Shown piece after piece: positions 15,634-25,025 of a stretch of 64,000 nucleotides of DNA. The translations under genes were made by a program, and so were the position numbers. Every line of letters starts with the position of its first letter. Position 1 is the first letter of the stretch. Origin of the DNA: Desulfobulbus sp. Tol-SR (lineage in GTDB: Bacteria > Desulfobacterota > Desulfobulbia > Desulfobulbales > Desulfocapsaceae). The notes below the pieces were generated by a model. It saw only the letters and a list, made by a program, of their open reading frames with translations, was not told where the DNA came from and did not search any database. The stretch is taken from contig JROS01000009.1 in the NCBI GenBank assembly GCA_000769715.1, positions 1-64,000 on the forward strand. The letters are read 5' to 3'.

Positions 15634-18341
15634 CGAATGGTTCCGGTTGATTGTTGATCGGCGGCTGTACGGCCGGAGAGGTCGGGGGTCCATGTGAGCC
15701 ATGCCGGATCCGCCGCGTCATGGAGAAGGAAATGGTGGCCGGTGGTGACCGCTTTTCCCCCCCCTTCCGGGGTGGCCAGGGCGATCCCTCCCCGGACGAT
15801 TGTCTCCAGTGATTCGGTTTCCAGGTGGATGCCGGAGAACAGGCCGGCGGAAAAACTGGCGCCGCTGCTGTTCCAGAACTTGGTGTTGTCATAGATGAGA
15901 TGTTGGAATTGGGGCTCGATCGCGACGGCCACATATACCTTCTGGAAGGTCGGCGAGAGGGAGAAGCCGGTGACCTTGCCGATCCGGACCTGGCGGTAGG
16001 CGACCGGGGAACCGGGGGCGAGCGAGCCGAGGTTGCGGGTCTCGAGCACGAGGTTCAGGCCTTTGCCGGTGGTTGAAAATGGCTGGGGCGGGGCCGCCAG
16101 GGCGATGAAGGTCCGGGTCAGGTCTCCCCGACCCGGCTTGAAGGTGATGTAGGGGCCGAAGACGATGGCGCCGGGGTTCTTGATGCCGGAGATCGACACC
16201 TCCGGCTCCTCGAGCCAGATCTGTGTCCCCGTCCGGAACAACGGCGTGAATTTCCGGTCCATCCGGATATCGGCCACCACCGCCTGCAGATCGGCGGAAA
16301 AGGTCAGATTGGAGACCGCGCCGATGTCGATGCCCTTGTAGCGGAGTGGGGAGCCGACCTTCAGCCGGTCGACCGGTTCGTCAAACGTCACCTGAATGAC
16401 GGCATCGCCGGCGTGGAGGGCATCCTGGAGGTTGCCGTAAAGAGGAAAGATCGTCGATTTCCGGGTCGGATCGACACCGGGCATGGACAGCAGGCCGATG
16501 CCGCCGGAGACGATCGACTGCAGCGACCCGGTCCGCATCGTCACCCCGTCGAGCCCGCCCGAGATTTCGACGCCGCTGAGGTTGTAGAATCGGGTATTGC
16601 CCCTGACCATCTCGGCGTGATCGATGTCGATCAGGCAGTCGATCAAGACATCCTGGCGATCACCGTCGACCTCGAAACCGATGACCTTGCCGATGGCTAT
16701 CCCCTTGAAGAGGAGGGGGGAACCGAGGCTGAGCGATCCCGGATCCTGGGTTGTGAGCCGGACCGAAACCCCGGGCTGCTGGAGGGCGGGAACCGTCTGC
16801 ATGGCCTCGGCATAGTCGGCGAAAAGGCGGAAGGCATGATCTTTTTCCACCGCCTTGGCCGCCGCAGCCTTGCCGTCGGGGGTGGTGAAATTGATGCTGC
16901 CGGTGAACATCTCGGCCAGGGGCCCGGTCCTGATCCTGACCCCGGACAGGTTGGCGTCAGCCTCCACCCCGCTCTGCTGCCAGAAGATGCTGTCCCGGTT
17001 GATCAGGCGGAGGTAGGGTTCGTAGACAAAAATCGTCGTCCTGATTCCCTTGCCCCTGGGGTCGAGATCGATCGCGACGACCTCGCCGACCTGGATCTTC
17101 TTGTACAGGACCGGTGATTGCGGGGAAAAGGAGACGGGTTCGGCGGTGGTGAGAACGAAGGACGCCCCGGGGCGCAGCGGCTCATCGGCAGGCGGTTCGG
17201 GCAGGATTTCAAAACGATCGCAGAATTTCCCGTCACCCGGCTTGAAGGTGATATGTGACCCGGAAATCAGGGTCCGGAGGTTGCTGACCCCGGAGGCCGT
17301 GATCTCCGGTTTGACCAGCCAGAACGTGGTGTTCTCGCGGAGGATCAGTTCGGTCCGGGGGTCGAGCAGGATGTGGGCGGTGACGGTTTTCCGTTCGTCG
17401 TTGTTGATCCGGATCTCCTTGACGAATCCGGCCTCGATGCCGCGGTACATCACCTTGGTGTCGCCCTCGACGATGTCGACGGCGGAGGACAGGGTCAGGG
17501 TCATCGGGATGCCGTAATTGGCTTCCTCCAGGTCCTTGTACAGTCTGAACACCTGGCCGTTGCGGGCCGGCGGGCTGTTTTTCAGCTGGTCGGGGGTCTG
17601 CAGCAGGATGCCGCCCTTCAGCAGCGATGCCAGGGATTCGATCTGCATCTTGAGGTTGGGAAGCTTGCCGGAGATGGCGACCCCGCTGGCGTTGCAGAAC
17701 CGGCTCTGTTCCCGGACAATCTCGCTGTAGTCCTGCTCGATGAAGAGATTGATGAGAACGCTGTCGTCGTCCTGCAGACGGTAACCCTGTACGCTGCCGA
17801 TCTCGATGTTGCGGTAGTAGACTCCGGTGCCGATCTGGATCGAACCGAGGGTGGCGGCGTGGAGCGAGATGTGCAGACCGGGGGCCGTGCCGGGGACCGG
17901 CGGAGCGGTATTCAGTCCGGTGAAATTCCGGCCCTGTTTCTTGTCCACTCCGACCTGGATGCCGATATAACTGCCGGAAAAGATGGTACCCAGACCCTGG
18001 ATCCTGGCGGCGGACAGCTCCGGCCGGACGATCCAGAACAGGGTGTCCTTGACGAGATAGGGCTCGCTCTCCTTGTCCATCTTGATGATGGTGCGGACCC
18101 GCTGCCGATCGATATCGGGGTGGACCTCCTGGACCAGGCCGATCGGGATGCCCTTCGACATGACCTGGGTCTTGCCGGGGGTGATGCCGTTGGCCTCGTC
18201 AAAATAAACGGTGATGAGGATACCGGCATCGCGATAGCTGGAATACAGCAGCCAGCCGCAGATGCCGAGGGCGACCAGGGGAATGATCCAGATCGATGGG
18301 ATTCCTCTCCGCCTGCGAATGACGGGGGTCTCGGTGGTCAT
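15630..18341 (-). CDS. letB: LetB/YebT-type protein with seven MCE domains
   Basis: 903-aa intermembrane phospholipid-transport protein. An N-terminal membrane anchor (SIWIIPLVALGICGWLLYSS) is followed by seven repeated MCE domains, each with the pattern gxxVxYrGixIGxV and ending in a GxxIxxxPG/TP strand (first ITVYFDEANGITPGKTQV, last GLNLVLETRNLGSLAPGSPV). E. coli LetB also has seven MCE rings forming a periplasm-spanning tunnel. The start (18341) overlaps the letA stop by ATGA and its own stop overlaps the next gene. It is presumably fed by the LetA-like protein upstream. Confidence 0.95.
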   Translation of the reverse strand: MTTETPVIRRRRGIPSIWIIPLVALGICGWLLYSSYRDAGILITVYFDEANGITPGKTQVMSKGIPIGLVQEVHPDIDRQRVRTIIKMDKESEPYLVKDTLFWIVRPELSAARIQGLGTIFSGSYIGIQVGVDKKQGRNFTGLNTAPPVPGTAPGLHISLHAATLGSIQIGTGVYYRNIEIGSVQGYRLQDDDSVLINLFIEQDYSEIVREQSRFCNASGVAISGKLPNLKMQIESLASLLKGGILLQTPDQLKNSPPARNGQVFRLYKDLEEANYGIPMTLTLSSAVDIVEGDTKVMYRGIEAGFVKEIRINNDERKTVTAHILLDPRTELILRENTTFWLVKPEITASGVSNLRTLISGSHITFKPGDGKFCDRFEILPEPPADEPLRPGASFVLTTAEPVSFSPQSPVLYKKIQVGEVVAIDLDPRGKGIRTTIFVYEPYLRLINRDSIFWQQSGVEADANLSGVRIRTGPLAEMFTGSINFTTPDGKAAAAKAVEKDHAFRLFADYAEAMQTVPALQQPGVSVRLTTQDPGSLSLGSPLLFKGIAIGKVIGFEVDGDRQDVLIDCLIDIDHAEMVRGNTRFYNLSGVEISGGLDGVTMRTGSLQSIVSGGIGLLSMPGVDPTRKSTIFPLYGNLQDALHAGDAVIQVTFDEPVDRLKVGSPLRYKGIDIGAVSNLTFSADLQAVVADIRMDRKFTPLFRTGTQIWLEEPEVSISGIKNPGAIVFGPYITFKPGRGDLTRTFIALAAPPQPFSTTGKGLNLVLETRNLGSLAPGSPVAYRQVRIGKVTGFSLSPTFQKVYVAVAIEPQFQHLIYDNTKFWNSSGASFSAGLFSGIHLETESLETIVRGGIALATPEGGGKAVTTGHHFLLHDAADPAWLTWTPDLSGRTAADQQSTGTIR

Positions 18342-19729
18342 GACGCCTCCTTGGCGGTTGGGATCGGCGGGATCGCCTCGTTGGCCGCCGGTTGCCGGTT
18401 GTCCCACAGCAGCCGGGCATCGAAGGTCTTCGCGGCCAGCATCGTCGAGGTGACGACGATGCAGAAATAGGTGGCGGCCGGGGCGGCGTGGATCGAGGTG
18501 AGGAAGCCGAAGTCGACCAGCACCACGAGCAGGGCGATGACAAAGATATCCAGCATCGACCAGCGGCCGATGAAGGTGATGAACCGATAGAGCATCGTTT
18601 TGCTCCGCAGGAAGCCGGTATTGCTGGTCTGGGCGGTCAACAGCAGGATGATCAGGCCGATGATCTTGAACACCGGGACGAAGACCGAGGCGGTGAGGAT
18701 GATCAGGCCGATGAGATATGACCCATCCTTGAAGAAGTACATGATCCCGTCAAGGATCGTCGAGTTCTCGGGGACGCCGAGGAACTCCACCTGCATGATC
18801 GGCAGGACGTTGGCGGGGATGAGGAGCAGGGTCGAGGTCAGCACCAGGGCCCAGGTGTGGGCGATGCTGTCGGGCTTGCGGTCGTGGATCGTCGCTCCGC
18901 ACCGGCGGCAGTGGATCGGCCCGGCGACCGGGGAACGCTTCTCGAGCTGCCGGCATACATGGCAGAGGACCAGTCCGGTCTGGAGAGCGGTGCGGCCCGG
19001 GGATTCGGCGTCGGCGGCCGGGGATGGGACCGACAGCGCGGTGCCGGGGCGGGAGAGCAGGGCCCAGAGCCGCTCCCGGTCGAGGACGGTGGCGATCGCC
19101 ATGGTGGTCAGGACCAGGGCGAGAAAACAGTAGAAGCCGGGATCGAAATGGATCTCGGCGGTATGGCGCATTTTCATCGTGGTGATCATGATGCCGAGCA
19201 GGAAGATCTCGATCATCGCCCATTCCTCCAGGAAGACGTACAATCGCAGCAGCCGGGTGAGGAAGGCCGGATACCGACCGCTCCTGGCGAACATGGTCAC
19301 GGTGAAGACGAGGGAGAGCAGGATCAGGGGAAAAGCGACCGCCGAAACCAGGACGATGAAGGCAACGAAGTAGTACCGGTTGTCGTAAAAGCCGACGAGG
19401 GTGTCGAGGACGCTGCCGCTGTCGCTCATTCCCAGGGTTTCGAGGGTCATCAGGGGAAACAGCATTGCCGGGAGGTACAGCAGGAGGCCGGTGATGCTGA
19501 AGGCCAGCGCGGTGTCGACCGAGGTGTCGACCCTCCGGTGCACCGTGCCGCCGCAGCGGGGACAGCGGAGCGTATGGCGTGCCAGGGAGGCGGAAAAGGC
19601 GAGCAGCAGGTCGCAGTCGGGACAGGCAACGGTGTGGGTGGGCATCGATTTTCGGGCCGGGATCAGAGAAGCAGGGTGGGCCGGTGGTTCGTTGGAATCA
19701 ATAGTAATTGTCCTGCGGCCATTTGTCAT
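18338..19729 (-). CDS. letA: LetA/PqiA-type inner-membrane protein
   Basis: 463-aa protein with two tandem PqiA domains, each with a zinc-ribbon-like CxxC pair followed by four membrane helices. The first is CPDCDLLLAF...LRCPRCGGTV; the second is LCHVCRQLEKRS...HCRRCGATIHDR. The helices include ALAFSITGLLLYLPAMLFPLM and IAHTWALVLTSTLLLIPANVLPIM. LetA works with LetB in lipid transport across the periplasm. The pair forms an operon with ATGA overlap. The start could be 19729 or ATG 19645; neither has a strong SD. Confidence 0.92.
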   Translation of the reverse strand: MTNGRRTITIDSNEPPAHPASLIPARKSMPTHTVACPDCDLLLAFSASLARHTLRCPRCGGTVHRRVDTSVDTALAFSITGLLLYLPAMLFPLMTLETLGMSDSGSVLDTLVGFYDNRYYFVAFIVLVSAVAFPLILLSLVFTVTMFARSGRYPAFLTRLLRLYVFLEEWAMIEIFLLGIMITTMKMRHTAEIHFDPGFYCFLALVLTTMAIATVLDRERLWALLSRPGTALSVPSPAADAESPGRTALQTGLVLCHVCRQLEKRSPVAGPIHCRRCGATIHDRKPDSIAHTWALVLTSTLLLIPANVLPIMQVEFLGVPENSTILDGIMYFFKDGSYLIGLIILTASVFVPVFKIIGLIILLLTAQTSNTGFLRSKTMLYRFITFIGRWSMLDIFVIALLVVLVDFGFLTSIHAAPAATYFCIVVTSTMLAAKTFDARLLWDNRQPAANEAIPPIPTAKEAS

Positions 19730-19834
19730 ATGAAAACCGCAGTAGCGCTTGAAGAACGGGAAAAGAGAGTGTAGTCTCAGCTACAATCGCGTGTCAATGA
19801 CCAAAATGGAGTGAATGAGGGCAGATAGGAAGGA

Positions 19835-20740
19835 ATGAAGGACCAACACCTGCGGCTCAAACTGTCAATCTGCACCGATCCGGTGCTGGTTGATCCGATC
19901 AGTGATTTCCTGCTGGGGGTGACCGAATCGGCGGTCGAGATCGATGTCGACGACCGGGACGGTAGGCAGTGTCTCACTGCCTACCTGGCCGAGGCGGATA
20001 TGGAGGAGGGACAGCGCCGCCGGGTCATCCGCCAGATCGGGGACTATCTCGCCGAATTGGCGCAGATCTTCGAGGTAGAGGAGCCGTCCCTGGCCGTCTC
20101 CGAATATGCCGAGGAGGACTGGGGCAGCAACTGGAAGAAGCATTTCGTCCCCTTCGCCATCGTCCCCGGTCTGGTTATCGCTCCGACCTGGGAGCAGTAC
20201 CAGGCGGCACCGGGCGAGCGGGTCATCGTGATGGACCCCGGCATGGCCTTCGGCACCGGCCACCATGCCACGACCAGCCTGTGTCTGGCCCTGGTCCGGG
20301 AGGTGGTGGAGGGGGGCGGCGGCAGCCGGGTGCTCGACGTCGGCACCGGCACCGGTATCCTCGGCATGGCAGCGGCGTTGTTCGGTGCCGCCCGGGTGCT
20401 GGCCATCGACAACGACCCGTTGGCGGTGGCCGCCGCCGGCGAAAATGTCGCCCGCAACCACCTTGCCGCGGTCGTGGAGGTGTCAGGGGTGGTGCTGGAG
20501 CAGGTGGCCGGCGGCTACACGCTGGTCGTCGCCAACATCATTCACGACACCCTCCTCGAGATGGCCGGCACGCTGGAGCGCCTGGTCGAACCCGGTGGTG
20601 CCCTGGTGCTGTCGGGAATCCTGCAGGGAGAACAGACGGAGAACATCGCCCGCTGTTTTGCCGGGTTGGGGATTGCGCCTGTCCGGGTCGAGCGGCTGAC
20701 GGAATGGTCGGCGCTGCTGCTGCGCAAGGGCCGGGGATAG
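19835..20740 (+). CDS. prmA: Ribosomal protein L11 methyltransferase PrmA
   Basis: 301-aa SAM-dependent methyltransferase that trimethylates L11. The N-terminal substrate-recognition domain is about residues 1-110, with EEDWGSNWKKHFVPF, the PrmA hallmark. Then come FGTGHHATTSLCL, the SAM loop VLDVGTGTGILGMAAALFGA, and VANIIHDTLLEMA (the NPPY-equivalent region of PrmA). Full length. Transcribed divergently from letA; followed by rsmE with a 58-bp gap. Confidence 0.95.
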   Translation: MKDQHLRLKLSICTDPVLVDPISDFLLGVTESAVEIDVDDRDGRQCLTAYLAEADMEEGQRRRVIRQIGDYLAELAQIFEVEEPSLAVSEYAEEDWGSNWKKHFVPFAIVPGLVIAPTWEQYQAAPGERVIVMDPGMAFGTGHHATTSLCLALVREVVEGGGGSRVLDVGTGTGILGMAAALFGAARVLAIDNDPLAVAAAGENVARNHLAAVVEVSGVVLEQVAGGYTLVVANIIHDTLLEMAGTLERLVEPGGALVLSGILQGEQTENIARCFAGLGIAPVRVERLTEWSALLLRKGRG

Positions 20741-20798
20741 ATCTCGGGCCCGCGGGGACGGCGGCTGCTCGGCAATGTAGAAACGGATGGGATTGGAG

Positions 20799-21539
20799 AT
20801 GCGGCGGTTTGTATTCGATCCTGGGATGCGGGATGGCGACAAGGTCATCCTGTCGGCGGCAGAATCCTATCATATCACCAGGGTGCTGCGTCTGCAGCCG
20901 GGGACCGGCATCGAGGTTCTGGACGGACGGGGCGGGGTGTTCGCGGCGGAGATCGTCGAGGTCGGGCCCAGTGTCGTCATCAGATTGCTCGGTCGCCGGG
21001 AAGAGGGCGATTCCGGCCGGGTGCGGCTGTGGGTCGGCCAGGGGCTGCTCAAGGGCGGGAAGATGGATGGGACGGTGCAGCAGTGCACCGAACTCGGAGT
21101 GACCCGATTGACCCCTTTTGTCAGCAGCCGCTGCCAGGGGAGCATCAATGCACAGCGCGGCCGGCATAAAGCGGAGCGTTGGCAACGGATCGTCGTCGCC
21201 GCCTGCAAGCAGTGTCGGCGCAGCACCCTGATGCGCGTCGATGAACCGATCGATTTCATGGCGATGATCACTGAGGTGGACAACGGTCCCGGCACCCTGC
21301 GGTTGATCTTCTGGGAGGAAGAACAGGACTTCCGTCTCCATCGGGACCTGCTGCGGCCGGAGACGATCGACACGGTCTGTATCCTCCTTGGCCCGGAAGG
21401 CGGCCTGGCGCCGGCCGAGATCGCCGCCGCCCGGGAATCGGGGTGGCAGACGGTCAGCCTCGGCCGCCGCATCCTGCGGGCCGAGACTGCGACGCTCACC
21501 GCCGTCTCCCTGGTCCAGTACCTGGCCGGCAATCTCTGA
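20799..21539 (+). CDS. rsmE: 16S rRNA m3U1498 methyltransferase RsmE
   Basis: 246-aa SPOUT-class methyltransferase modifying U1498 of 16S rRNA. The start MRRFVFDPGM matches the family N-terminus; ATG at 20787 would add four residues. An N-terminal PUA-like domain contains YHITRVLRLQPG. The trefoil-knot region ends LGPEGGLAPAEIAAA and SLGRRILRAETAT, the characteristic SAM-binding knot motifs. The prmA-rsmE pairing is common. Full length. Confidence 0.94.
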   Translation: MRRFVFDPGMRDGDKVILSAAESYHITRVLRLQPGTGIEVLDGRGGVFAAEIVEVGPSVVIRLLGRREEGDSGRVRLWVGQGLLKGGKMDGTVQQCTELGVTRLTPFVSSRCQGSINAQRGRHKAERWQRIVVAACKQCRRSTLMRVDEPIDFMAMITEVDNGPGTLRLIFWEEEQDFRLHRDLLRPETIDTVCILLGPEGGLAPAEIAAARESGWQTVSLGRRILRAETATLTAVSLVQYLAGNL

Positions 21540-21637
21540 GGGCGGTGGCGCCGGAGGGTGGGGACGATGGGCATGTCGACGGATGCATGGAATGGCGACG
21601 GAGAGAAGGACGGGAATCAGCTGGTGACGGAGGGCGT

Positions 21638-22174
21638 ATGCCGGACGCGGGAATTGACAGGGTCCTCATTACCGAGGGCGAAATAACACGAACGGTGCGG
21701 CGGCTGGGGCGTGAAATCACGGCCTGCTATTCCGGGATCGACCGGGAACTGGTGGTCGTCGGCCTGCTGCGGGGCTCTTTTGTCTTCATGGCCGATCTGA
21801 TCAGGGTGATACCGCTGCCGCTGGTCGTCGATTTCATCTCGGTTTCGACCTATGGCGACGGCACGGTCAGCAGCGGCGAATTGAAGGTGGCGATGGACCT
21901 GGAGCAGTCGATCGAAGATCGTGATGTCCTGCTGGTCGAGGATATTGTCGATACCGGTCATACCTTCAGCCATGTGATCCGGATGATGCAATCGCGCCGG
22001 CCCCGTTCACTGAAGGTCTGCGCCTTTCTCGACAAACCGTCGCGGCGCACCTGCGCGGTGGACATCGACTTCTGCGGCATCACCATCCCCGACGCCTTCG
22101 TCTGCGGTTACGGCCTCGACTTTGCCCAGCGCTACCGCAATCTGCCCTACATCGGGGTGTTGAAGACCGACTGA
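21638..22174 (+). CDS. hpt: Hypoxanthine phosphoribosyltransferase
   Basis: 178-aa purine-salvage enzyme (hypoxanthine/guanine + PRPP to IMP/GMP), cytosolic. The PRPP-binding signature LLVEDIVDTGHT lies near residues 100-111. The flexible-loop residues ISVSTYGDGT and the PPi loop VVGLLRGSFVFMADL are present, and the C-terminus has DFCGITIPDAFVCGYGLDF. ATG at 21638 follows a GGAGGG SD; the frame is open further upstream but without similarity. Confidence 0.95.
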   Translation: MPDAGIDRVLITEGEITRTVRRLGREITACYSGIDRELVVVGLLRGSFVFMADLIRVIPLPLVVDFISVSTYGDGTVSSGELKVAMDLEQSIEDRDVLLVEDIVDTGHTFSHVIRMMQSRRPRSLKVCAFLDKPSRRTCAVDIDFCGITIPDAFVCGYGLDFAQRYRNLPYIGVLKTD

Positions 22175-22186
22175 TGGCCGGCCGCC

Positions 22187-23452
22187 TCAACCGAGGACTT
22201 GAACGAGAGCCAGGCTCAGCCAGGGCAGGTAGGTGATGATCAGGAGGGTGATCAGGAGGATGGCGATGAACGGCAGTGTCGCCCGATACAGCTCGATCAC
22301 CGGACGCTCGAAGCGGTAGGAGGCCATGAAGAGGTTGAGCCCGATCGGCGGGGTGCAGTAGCCGATCTGGAGGTTGGTGAGGAAGATGATGCCGAGGTGG
22401 ACCGGATCGACACCGTATCCGGTGGCGATCGGCAGGATGAGAGGGACCACCAGGACCAGCGCCGAGAAGATATCGAGCATGGTGCCGACGACGAGCAGAA
22501 AGAGGTTGAGCAGCAGCAGGAAGGTGTACTTGCTGCTGATGTGTTCACGGATCGGGGCGAACAGCCGCATCGGCACTTCCTGGTCGATCAGGTAGTTGGT
22601 CGAGGCCATCGAGGCGGCGAGGATGATCAGGATGCCGCCGAAAAGGACCATCGACTTGTTTATGATCGTCACCAGTTGTGCCGGCGATATCTCGCGACGG
22701 ATAACGACTTCGACGATCAGCACATAGAGGGCCGTCACTGCCGCCGCTTCGCCGGCGACAAAAAAGCCGCCGTAAATTCCCCCCAGCAGGATAACCGGAA
22801 GCGGCAGTTCCCAAGCCGCCTGCCGCAGCACCAGGGCCATTTCCCGAACCGTGTGGCGTCGGTTCCGGGCGGCGACTCTCGGGCTTTTGGTGATGGCATA
22901 GGCCGTCAGCAGCACCAGCATCAACAGGCCGGGCAGGATGCCGGCGACGAACAGATGATCGATCCGCGATTCGGAGATGACGCCGTAGAGGATCAGCGGC
23001 AGGCTGGGCGGGAAGAGCAGGCCGAGGCTGCCGGACGAGGTGATCAGGCCCATCGAGAACCGTTCCTGGTACCCGTCCCGCAGCAGTGCCGGCAGGAGCA
23101 GGCCGCCGAGGGCGAAGATGGTGACCCCCGAGGCGCCGGTAAAGGCGGTGAACAGGGCGCAGACGGCGAGCGACACCACCGCCAGACCGCCGGGCAGCCA
23201 GCCGAGAAAGGTCTGTGACAGCTGGAGGATCCGCTCCGGCGCCCGGCTCTCCGCCAGCAGGGTGCCGGCGAAGATGAAGAGGGGGAGGGAGACGAGCATC
23301 GGGGTGTCGGCCAGGCGGGACATCTCGATGATCACCGCCGACAGGTCGATGCCGGCGGTGTGGAAGGACAACAGGGCCAGGGCCGAGATGACGATGAACA
23401 GCGGCGTCCCCAGCAGGGCCAACAGGAGGGTCAGCAGTTTGAGGGCGGTCAT
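22187..23452 (-). CDS. dctM: TRAP transporter large permease subunit
   Basis: 421-aa DctM-type permease with about 11-12 membrane helices, the cation-coupled translocator of a tripartite ATP-independent transporter. Family landmarks are SLPLFIFAGTLL, the GASGVTIFALGGLLLPAL, SGSLGLLFPPSLPLILYG and QIGYCTPPIGLNLFMASY motifs. The start at 23452 overlaps the dctQ stop (ATGA); a longer frame upstream has no family similarity. Substrate unknown. Confidence 0.95.
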   Translation of the reverse strand: MTALKLLTLLLALLGTPLFIVISALALLSFHTAGIDLSAVIIEMSRLADTPMLVSLPLFIFAGTLLAESRAPERILQLSQTFLGWLPGGLAVVSLAVCALFTAFTGASGVTIFALGGLLLPALLRDGYQERFSMGLITSSGSLGLLFPPSLPLILYGVISESRIDHLFVAGILPGLLMLVLLTAYAITKSPRVAARNRRHTVREMALVLRQAAWELPLPVILLGGIYGGFFVAGEAAAVTALYVLIVEVVIRREISPAQLVTIINKSMVLFGGILIILAASMASTNYLIDQEVPMRLFAPIREHISSKYTFLLLLNLFLLVVGTMLDIFSALVLVVPLILPIATGYGVDPVHLGIIFLTNLQIGYCTPPIGLNLFMASYRFERPVIELYRATLPFIAILLITLLIITYLPWLSLALVQVLG

Positions 23453-23967
23453 CGCCTGTCCTTCCGGCAGTGGCGGATGACCGTGCCGAGGTCCCGATAC
23501 AGGGCGATACCGTAGCGCAGCGCGATCATCGTGAAGGCCAGGGGAAAGACCAGGTTCCAGACCCAGGAAGGCAGTCCAAACAGGCCGGGGCTGCCATAGG
23601 CGATCTCGTTGGCGACAAACCGACCGGAGGCGTAGACCAGGGCTGCCGCGGTAAGGGTCGACAGCAGGTGGGTCGCCAGTAACATCCAGGGCTGGAGCCG
23701 TTTCGGCACCAGATAGGTGACGAGGTCGAGGGCGATATGTTTGCCCCGGGCGGTGGCCATCGCCGCCCCCAGCAGGCCGCTCCACAGCACCAGCTGCTGG
23801 ATCAGGGGATCGGCCCACAGCAGTCCTCCCGAAAAGAGGCTGCGGAGGGCGATCTGCAGGCAGGAAAGGGTGATCATCGCAAGCAGGAGGAGACACAGGA
23901 TCGTCTCCTCGATGCCGTTGAGCAGGCGAAGGATTTTTCCCGGCCTGGCGGTGGTCTCGCCGTTCAT
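23449..23967 (-). CDS. dctQ: TRAP transporter small permease subunit
   Basis: 172-aa DctQ-type protein with four predicted helices (ETILCLLLLAMITLSCLQIALR, LIQQLVLWSGLLGAAMA, WMLLATHLLSTLTAAALVYA, FPLAFTMIALRYGIALY). The GKHIALDLVTYLVP segment is typical of the family, where a conserved HI...D follows helix 2. It forms a complex with the large permease and is translationally coupled to it. Confidence 0.92.
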   Translation of the reverse strand: MNGETTARPGKILRLLNGIEETILCLLLLAMITLSCLQIALRSLFSGGLLWADPLIQQLVLWSGLLGAAMATARGKHIALDLVTYLVPKRLQPWMLLATHLLSTLTAAALVYASGRFVANEIAYGSPGLFGLPSWVWNLVFPLAFTMIALRYGIALYRDLGTVIRHCRKDRR

Positions 23968-23980
23968 GGTCGCAGGCCTC

Positions 23981-24991
23981 TTAGCGGCCCGACCGGAATT
24001 CCTGCAGCAGCCGGGTCGTTTCGTCGTGGATTTCCCGGGAGAACGAGGAGCCGATCACCGCCTTGGCGGTCTGGTCCCGGAACCCCTGCAACTGGGCGGC
24101 GACCTCGGTGGGAAAGGTCGTGAACCGAACGCCGTTTTCGGCAAGGATATCCCGTGATTCCTCGTTGCTCTGCCGGGTCTTGGCGATCAGCGGCGGAAAA
24201 TACTTGTCGGCGGTCGTCTGGATGATGGCGGCCTGGTCCTTCGGCAGTTTCGCCAGGGCCTTCTGGTCAAGCAGCAGGGCGCCGTAAGCGTAGCCGAAGG
24301 GGAGGTCGTTGATATATTTGGCCTTGGTGAACCACTGGAGGACGATCGAACCGTAGAGGGAGTTGAAGACGGTGTTGACCAGTCCGGTCTGCAGGGAGGA
24401 CAGGACATCGGGGATCGACAGCTGAACCGGGGTGATGCCGAGCTGGGAAAGATAGGTCGAGGAGACCGGATCGCCGGTCGGGGTCCAGCAGGTGGCCTGG
24501 CGCAGGTTGTCGATGGTGACGATCGGCATGGTCGACATGGTGTAGATGAAGCCGACCTCGGTCATCGCGATCAGTTCCAGCCCCTGCTCGGCGAATTGCT
24601 GTCTGAACTTCGGCAGGAGACCTCTGGTGACGGCATCGACCTCCTGGTAGGAGGTGAAGAGGAAGGGCAGGGCCATGATCCGGAAGTCCGGGACCACCTG
24701 GGCGATGCCGGTCATCGTGAAGCCTCCGCCCTGCAGTTGCCCGATCCGTATCTTGCGGTACATCGCCTGGTCATCGCCCATGATGCCGCCGGCATAGACC
24801 CGGAACCCGACCTCTCCCCCCGTTTTCTCCTCGACTTCCCTGGCGAATTCCTGAAACTGGAGGATCCAGACCGATCCCTCCGGGGCGAGACTGCCGATCT
24901 TGAACAGGTGCCTGGGCCGGGCGTCGGCCGGGCGGACGGCCGAGACCAGGAGGATAAGACCTACGAGGAAGAGGGAAAGAACAGGACGCAT
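23981..24991 (-). CDS. dctP: TRAP transporter substrate-binding protein (DctP/TatP type)
   Basis: 336-aa periplasmic solute-binding protein. A signal peptide (MRPVLSLFLVGLILLVSAVRPADA) leads to KIGSLAPEGSVW and GGIMGDDQAMYRKIRIGQLQGGG, then MTEVGFIYTMS, where DctP proteins have the ligand-clamping Arg in a GWT...R stretch; that Arg is not evident here. The ATG at 24991 follows SD AGGAG. With the TatT-like lipoprotein upstream it likely forms a TatPT-type pair, so the ligand may be non-canonical (hydrophobic or lipid-like); this is inference. Confidence 0.9.
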   Translation of the reverse strand: MRPVLSLFLVGLILLVSAVRPADARPRHLFKIGSLAPEGSVWILQFQEFAREVEEKTGGEVGFRVYAGGIMGDDQAMYRKIRIGQLQGGGFTMTGIAQVVPDFRIMALPFLFTSYQEVDAVTRGLLPKFRQQFAEQGLELIAMTEVGFIYTMSTMPIVTIDNLRQATCWTPTGDPVSSTYLSQLGITPVQLSIPDVLSSLQTGLVNTVFNSLYGSIVLQWFTKAKYINDLPFGYAYGALLLDQKALAKLPKDQAAIIQTTADKYFPPLIAKTRQSNEESRDILAENGVRFTTFPTEVAAQLQGFRDQTAKAVIGSSFSREIHDETTRLLQEFRSGR

Positions 24992-25025
24992 GGGGTCTCC
25001 TATCGGGTGGCGGTTCAATACGCCG

